A DNA stretch of 64,000 nucleotides, from contig NZ_BDBT01000024.1 of assembly GCF_001613125.1 (NCBI RefSeq), positions 1 to 64,000 of the forward strand. The letters are read 5' to 3'. Positions 59,866 to 64,000 of the stretch are shown here, piece after piece. Each line of letters opens with the position of its first letter. The first letter of the stretch is position 1. Below the pieces are notes generated by a model, which did not search any database, was not told where the DNA came from, and was given only the letters and a program-made list of their open reading frames with translations. This DNA comes from Nocardia shimofusensis NBRC 100134 (GTDB lineage: Bacteria > Actinomycetota > Actinomycetes > Mycobacteriales > Mycobacteriaceae). Both the position numbers and the translations under genes were made by a program.

Positions 59866-60348
59866 ATGTCCGACACGGTCGGCGACACCGCGCTCGTCTA
59901 CTTCTCCAGCGCATCGGAGAACACTCACCGTTTCGTCGAGAAGCTGGGACTCCCGGCGACTCGCATCCCGCTGCACACCACCGATTCCCTGCGGGTCGAG
60001 GAGCCCTACGTGCTGATCGTCCCCACCTACGGGGGCGGTCGGCACGTGCTCGGTGAGGCAGGCGGGCACACCAGACCCGACAAGGAGTTCGTGCCGCGCC
60101 AGGTCGCCAAGTTCCTCAACGACCCGCACAACCGGTCGTTGCTGCGCGGGGTGATCGCGGCGGGCAACACGAACTTCGGCGACACCTATTGCTATGCGGG
60201 AGATGTCATTTCGCGCAAGTGCGGGGTGCCGTATCTGTATCGATTCGAACTCATGGGAACCGCGCGCGACGTCGAGCGCGTCCGAGAGGGATTGGGATTG
60301 TTTTGGCAACAGCAACCACAGCGCCGACCGGCATGTCGGCCCGCCTAG
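59866..60348 (+). CDS. nrdI: Flavodoxin-like protein NrdI
   Basis: A 160-residue NrdI flavoprotein, which supplies the oxidant for the dimanganese-tyrosyl radical cofactor of NrdF. FMN loop YFSSASENTHRFVEKL, glycine-rich PTYGGGRHVLGEAGG, and AGNTNFGDTYCYAGD. The start MSDTVGD at 59866 follows GGACAGCAGG. Its C-terminus overlaps the nrdE start region in another frame. No nrdF gene is in the window. Confidence 0.94.
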   Translation: MSDTVGDTALVYFSSASENTHRFVEKLGLPATRIPLHTTDSLRVEEPYVLIVPTYGGGRHVLGEAGGHTRPDKEFVPRQVAKFLNDPHNRSLLRGVIAAGNTNFGDTYCYAGDVISRKCGVPYLYRFELMGTARDVERVREGLGLFWQQQPQRRPACRPA

Positions 60349-63300
60349 AGCGGCCCGCCGCGCGCATCGCCGACGGCGCCGGGGAGGACATGGATTACCA
60401 CGCCCTCAACGCGATGCTGAACCTGTACGGCGCCGACGGCGAGATCCAGTTCGAGAAGGATCGCGAGGCCGCGCGCCAGTACTTCCTCCAGCACGTCAAC
60501 CAGAACACGGTCTTCTTCCACAATCTGGACGAGAAGCTGGACTACCTGGTCGAGGAGAACTACTACGAGCCCGAGGTTCTCGACCAGTACAGTCGCGCCT
60601 TCGTCAAGAGCCTGTTCCAGCAGGCCTACGCCAAGAAGTTCCGGTTCCCGACCTTCCTCGGCGCGTTCAAGTACTACACCTCCTACACGCTCAAGACCTT
60701 CGACGGGAAGCGCTACCTGGAGCGCTTCGAGGACCGCGTGTGCATGGTGGCGCTGACCCTGGCCGCCGGTGACGAGACGCTGGCGCGCAAGCTGGTCGAG
60801 GAGATCATCGACGGCCGCTTCCAGCCGGCCACCCCGACCTTCCTCAACTCCGGCAAGAAGCAGCGCGGCGAGCCGGTGAGTTGCTTCCCTGCCGGCACCC
60901 AGGTGGACACGATCGACGGCCCGCGAGCCATCGAGACCCTGCGGGCCGGAGATCGGGTTCTGTCTCACGACGGTTCGTTCTCGGTGGTCGAGGAGTTGAT
61001 CGAGAACCCCAACGATCAGGCGCTGGTATCGATTTCGCATTTCGGACACAAAGATCCGATCCGGTGCACTCCGGAGCATCCGATCCTGGTGTGGACCAGC
61101 CGTGACGTCGAGAGCCTGATCGACGGTGATGGCGCCGACCCGTTCAACGGGTTCGTGTGGTTGGCCGCACAGGATGTTCACCCCTCCGATTTCATCGTGA
61201 CCACCGCGCCGCTGGACACGCGTGAGCGGCGGGTGTTCGATCTGATGGAGTTCGTGGGCGAAGGCGTCTACGAAGAGGTCGACGGCCTGATCCGCAAGGT
61301 GAACGTCGATGCGAAGCATCGGAACAAGCAGCGTCATCGTCAAGGCTTCGTCGCTGTCAACCGCTATATCGAGGAGTCCTACGAACTCGGGCTGATCATC
61401 GGCTGGTATCTCGCCGAAGGGTATGTGTCCAAGCGAACGGGAACCGGCCTGCCGAACGGCGTCCACTTCACCCTCGGCGCCCACGAAGTGGAGTACCACG
61501 TCGAGCTGGGCATGGCCTTCAAGCAGGTGTTCGGGGTCGATCTGTCGCTGTACACCAACCATTCCGATCACTCGACCCGGATGGTGTGCAACAGCAAGAT
61601 CGTGGCCTCGTTGCTGCTGTCGCTCGCCGGTACCGGTTACAGCACCAAGCGGCTGTCCCACGATGTGATGACCGCGGATGAGGATTTCCAGCGCGGCCTG
61701 CTCGCTGGTTTGTTCCGTGGTGACGGATGCAGTACCACCGGCGGGATGGTGCTCGACCTGGTGAACCCGGAGCTGGTCGACCAGGTACAACTGCTGCTGC
61801 GTCGTCTCGGCATCGTGTCGGTCGTCCGTACCTATGTCAACCAGGCCGGCAATTCGACCGGCCAGGTCTTCGTGCCCGGCCTGCCCGGCACCAACGAAGA
61901 GTTCATCTTCGACATCGACAAGAACCTGCACAACTACACCGGCCGCAAGGGCACGACGCGTACGACCTACCAGGTGGTGCACGGTCGCCATGTCTACGGA
62001 GTCCGGGCGATCGAGCGCACCGCCGAGACGCCGGAGAAGGTCTACAACCTGCACGTCGAGGGCACGCACACCTACACGATTCGCGGCACCGTCGTGCACA
62101 ATTGCTTCCTGCTTCGCATCGAGGACAACATGGAGTCCATCGGGCGCTCCATCAACTCCGCCCTGCAGCTGTCCAAGCGCGGCGGTGGCGTGGCGTTGCT
62201 GCTGACCAACATTCGCGAGCACGGCGCGCCGATCAAGAAGATCGAGAATCAGAGCTCGGGCGTCATCCCGATCATGAAGCTGCTCGAGGACTCCTTCTCC
62301 TATGCCAACCAGCTCGGCGCGCGGCAGGGCGCGGGCGCGGTGTACCTGCACGCGCACCACCCCGACATCTATCGCTTCCTGGACACCAAGCGGGAGAACG
62401 CCGACGAGAAGATCCGCATCAAGACGCTGTCGCTGGGCGTGGTGATCCCCGACATCACCTTCGAGCTGGCCAAGAAGAACGAGGACATGTACCTGTTCTC
62501 GCCCTACGACGTGGAACGCATCTACGGCAAGCCGTTCGCCGACATCGACGTCACCGCGAAGTACCACGAAATGGTCGACGACAAGCGCATCCGCAAGTCG
62601 AAGATCAAGGCGCGCGAGTTCTTCCAGACCATCGCCGAGCTGCAGTTCGAATCCGGCTACCCGTACATCATGTTCGAGGACACGGTGAACCGGGCCAACC
62701 CGATCGCGGGCAAGATCACCCACTCGAACCTGTGCTCGGAGATCCTGCAGGTCTCCACCCCGTCGAGGTTCAACGACGACCTGTCCTACGCCGAGATCGG
62801 CAAGGACATCTCCTGCAACCTGGGCTCGCTCAACATCGCCAAGGCGATGGACTCGCCGGACTTCGCGCAGACCATCGAGGTGGCCATCCGCGCGCTGACC
62901 GCGGTGTCGGATCAGACCCACATCACCTCGGTGCCCTCCATCGAGCAGGGCAACCTGCAGTCGCACGCCATCGGCCTCGGCCAGATGAACCTGCACGGCT
63001 ACCTCGCCCGCGAGCACATCCACTACGGCTCCGACGAGGGCATCGACTTCACCAACATCTACTTCTACACCGTCGTCTACCACGCGCTGCGGGCCTCCAA
63101 TCAGCTCGCGATCGAGCGCGGCAGCTACTTCGGCGGCTTCCCGGAATCGAAGTACGCCAGCGGCGAGTACTTCGACAAGTACACCGACCAGGTATGGGAA
63201 CCGGCTACCGAGCGGGTGCGGCAGCTGTTCGCCGACGCGGGCGTGCGCATCCCCACCCAGGACGACTGGCGCGAGCTGAAGACCTCGGTCATGGCGCACG

Positions 63301-63716
63301 GCATCTACAACCAGAACCTGCAGGCCGTGCCGCCGACCGGCTCGATCTCCTACATCAACCACTCCACCAGCTCGATCCACCCGGTGGCGTCGAAGATCGA
63401 GATCCGCAAGGAAGGCAAGATCGGGCGCGTCTACTACCCGGCGCCCTACATGACCAACGACAACCTGGAGTACTACTCCGACGCCTACGAGATCGGCTAC
63501 GAGAAGATCATCGACACCTACGCCGCGGCCACCCAGCACGTGGATCAGGGCCTGTCGTTGACGCTGTTCTTCAAGGACACCGCCACCACCCGCGATCTCA
63601 ACCGGGCGCAGATCTACGCCTGGCGCAAGGGCATCAAGACGCTGTACTACATCCGCCTGCGGCAGATGGCGCTGGAGGGGACCGAGGTCGAGGGCTGCGT
63701 GAGCTGCATGCTGTAG
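60303..63716 (+). CDS. nrdE: Class Ib ribonucleotide reductase alpha subunit NrdE with intein
   Basis: A precursor of 1137 residues: N-extein 1-193, intein 194-600, C-extein 601-1137, giving a normal spliced NrdE of 730 residues. It reduces ribonucleoside diphosphates with NrdF. N-extein: TDYHALNAML-type region as MDYHALNAMLNLYGADGEIQF. C-extein begins CFLLRIEDNMESIGRSINSA; the radical-site motif is SNLCSEILQ and the C-terminal redox pair is CVSCML. The TTG at 60303 gives a leader like other NrdE proteins; an ATG at 60333 is the alternative. It overlaps nrdI by 46 bases. The intein lies directly before a Cys corresponding to C225 of E. coli NrdA, so activity depends on splicing. Confidence 0.95.
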   Translation: MATATTAPTGMSARLERPAARIADGAGEDMDYHALNAMLNLYGADGEIQFEKDREAARQYFLQHVNQNTVFFHNLDEKLDYLVEENYYEPEVLDQYSRAFVKSLFQQAYAKKFRFPTFLGAFKYYTSYTLKTFDGKRYLERFEDRVCMVALTLAAGDETLARKLVEEIIDGRFQPATPTFLNSGKKQRGEPVSCFPAGTQVDTIDGPRAIETLRAGDRVLSHDGSFSVVEELIENPNDQALVSISHFGHKDPIRCTPEHPILVWTSRDVESLIDGDGADPFNGFVWLAAQDVHPSDFIVTTAPLDTRERRVFDLMEFVGEGVYEEVDGLIRKVNVDAKHRNKQRHRQGFVAVNRYIEESYELGLIIGWYLAEGYVSKRTGTGLPNGVHFTLGAHEVEYHVELGMAFKQVFGVDLSLYTNHSDHSTRMVCNSKIVASLLLSLAGTGYSTKRLSHDVMTADEDFQRGLLAGLFRGDGCSTTGGMVLDLVNPELVDQVQLLLRRLGIVSVVRTYVNQAGNSTGQVFVPGLPGTNEEFIFDIDKNLHNYTGRKGTTRTTYQVVHGRHVYGVRAIERTAETPEKVYNLHVEGTHTYTIRGTVVHNCFLLRIEDNMESIGRSINSALQLSKRGGGVALLLTNIREHGAPIKKIENQSSGVIPIMKLLEDSFSYANQLGARQGAGAVYLHAHHPDIYRFLDTKRENADEKIRIKTLSLGVVIPDITFELAKKNEDMYLFSPYDVERIYGKPFADIDVTAKYHEMVDDKRIRKSKIKAREFFQTIAELQFESGYPYIMFEDTVNRANPIAGKITHSNLCSEILQVSTPSRFNDDLSYAEIGKDISCNLGSLNIAKAMDSPDFAQTIEVAIRALTAVSDQTHITSVPSIEQGNLQSHAIGLGQMNLHGYLAREHIHYGSDEGIDFTNIYFYTVVYHALRASNQLAIERGSYFGGFPESKYASGEYFDKYTDQVWEPATERVRQLFADAGVRIPTQDDWRELKTSVMAHGIYNQNLQAVPPTGSISYINHSTSSIHPVASKIEIRKEGKIGRVYYPAPYMTNDNLEYYSDAYEIGYEKIIDTYAAATQHVDQGLSLTLFFKDTATTRDLNRAQIYAWRKGIKTLYYIRLRQMALEGTEVEGCVSCML
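60882..62102 (+). mobile_element. NrdE intein with LAGLIDADG homing endonuclease
   Basis: A 407-residue in-frame intein. Block A starts with Cys1 (CFPAGTQVDTIDG), block B includes CTPEHPILVW, and the two LAGLIDADG motifs are ELGLIIGWYLAEGY and QRGLLAGLFRGDGC. Block F/G is VYNLHVEGTHTYTIRGTVVHN, ending in His-Asn before the +1 Cys of the C-extein. All splicing residues (Cys1, block B His, terminal HN, +1 Cys) are present, so it should splice. The endonuclease motifs keep an acidic residue each, so homing may still be active. Confidence 0.93.
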
Positions 63717-63740
63717 TCACGGCCGACCGGCTGACGAACC

Positions 63741-63785
63741 CGGGCCCCGGAGTTTTCCGCATCATGCGGAAAACTCCGGGGCCCG
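63741..63785. terminator. Perfect 22-bp hairpin terminator after nrdE
   Basis: Arms at 63741-63762 and 63764-63785 are perfectly complementary around a single base, between nrdE and the convergent gene at the right edge. It contains CGGAGTTTTCCGC with a T-tract inside the stem rather than after it. Confidence 0.78.
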
Positions 63786-63848
63786 GCGTCGTCCCGGGTG
63801 GACCACCCGATGCCACCGAGCCACGCTCCGGGGCGGCTCGGGCTCGGC

Positions 63849-64000
63849 TCAGCGCAGCGCCGGAACGACCTCTTTCTCGAACAGCTCGATGCCCGAGGTG
63901 TCGTAGGCCGATTCGGGGAAGTTCAGGATGGCATAGCCGAGGCCCAGATCCCGGACCTTCGACAGGTTCTCGGCCACCTGCTCGGGCGTGCCGACCGCGG
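63849..64000 (-). CDS. LLM class (luciferase-like) oxidoreductase, C-terminal part
   Basis: The C-terminal 50 residues of a gene that runs off the right edge: VGTPEQVAENLSKVRDLGLG, YAILNFPESAYD, then ELFEKEVVPALR and TGA. GTPEQVxExL followed by an F-pattern strand and ELFxxEVxPxLR is the usual end of F420- or FMN-dependent luciferase-like monooxygenases. The start and catalytic core are outside the window. Confidence 0.75.
   Translation of the reverse strand, partial: AVGTPEQVAENLSKVRDLGLGYAILNFPESAYDTSGIELFEKEVVPALR

Noticed and set aside
60345..63539. A long antisense open frame across nrdE
   Set aside because: It is the mirror of strongly biased GC-rich codons on the plus strand; the plus strand has the full NrdE and intein motifs.
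1..64000. tRNA, rRNA, CRISPR arrays or an intact insertion sequence
   Set aside because: No cloverleaf with a T-arm consensus, no regularly spaced repeats with spacers and no complete transposase with terminal repeats were found by reading; a dedicated RNA search could still find a small RNA.

Overview
The window is high-GC actinobacterial DNA with short or overlapping intergenic gaps. It is most likely from Nocardia or a close relative in Nocardiaceae. Supporting this are a CYP154/CYP157-type P450 pair with a DUF4254 protein, a ChoD-like GMC oxidoreductase, a fused MoaC-Mog protein, and a class Ib ribonucleotide reductase operon nrdH-nrdI-nrdE with an intein. No rRNA, tRNA, CRISPR array or intact insertion sequence was seen.

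Layout. 0.1-5.8 kb: a minus-strand operon (DUF4254 protein, CYP157-like P450, CYP154-like P450, two small unknown proteins) divergent from an XRE/TPR regulator, then a CutA-like gene. 5.9-8.0 kb: a frameshifted remnant of a second XRE/TPR regulator, an alpha/beta hydrolase and small unknown genes. 8.2-14.1 kb: a molybdenum hydroxylase operon coxL-M-S-G (CO-dehydrogenase-like but with an atypical active-site loop), divergent from an xdhC-type maturation gene. 14.1-19.2 kb: a flavin monooxygenase, GMC oxidoreductase and DUF4334 operon divergent from an AraC regulator. 19.2-21.1 kb: an AI-2E family membrane protein and a small Rho_N-like protein. 21.1-25.7 kb: a sulfonate/nitrate-type ABC importer whose operon also encodes a flavoprotein and a two-cluster ferredoxin. 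25.9-32.8 kb: sirtuin, DoxX, extradiol dioxygenase with divergent MarR, an SDR and thiolase pair, and a PAP2-lipid kinase fusion. 32.8-36.2 kb: a glutamine synthetase remnant, PuuD, an MHS transporter and a GNAT.

36.3-44.2 kb: the most distinctive locus, a single-module fully reducing type I PKS (KS-AT-DH-ER-KR-ACP, no thioesterase) that overlaps by 4 bp an alpha-oxoamine synthase. The pair predicts a polyketide released by PLP-dependent decarboxylative condensation with an amino acid. A transposase remnant and a perfect hairpin follow it.

44.4-51.5 kb: an internally deleted serine hydrolase lipoprotein, an S33-type peptidase lipoprotein, a NarL-type two-component pair, an SDR, a small exported protein and a peptidoglycan amidase. 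51.5-56.8 kb: a COG0523 GTPase and molybdenum cofactor genes moaE, moaCB, moeA, moaA and moaD, which could supply the Mo hydroxylase at 8-13 kb. 56.9-59.0 kb: nadE and a TetR gene divergent from an FMN reductase. 59.5-63.7 kb: nrdHIE with a 407-residue LAGLIDADG intein placed exactly before a predicted redox-active Cys of NrdE. The right edge holds the C-terminal end of a luciferase-like oxidoreductase gene.
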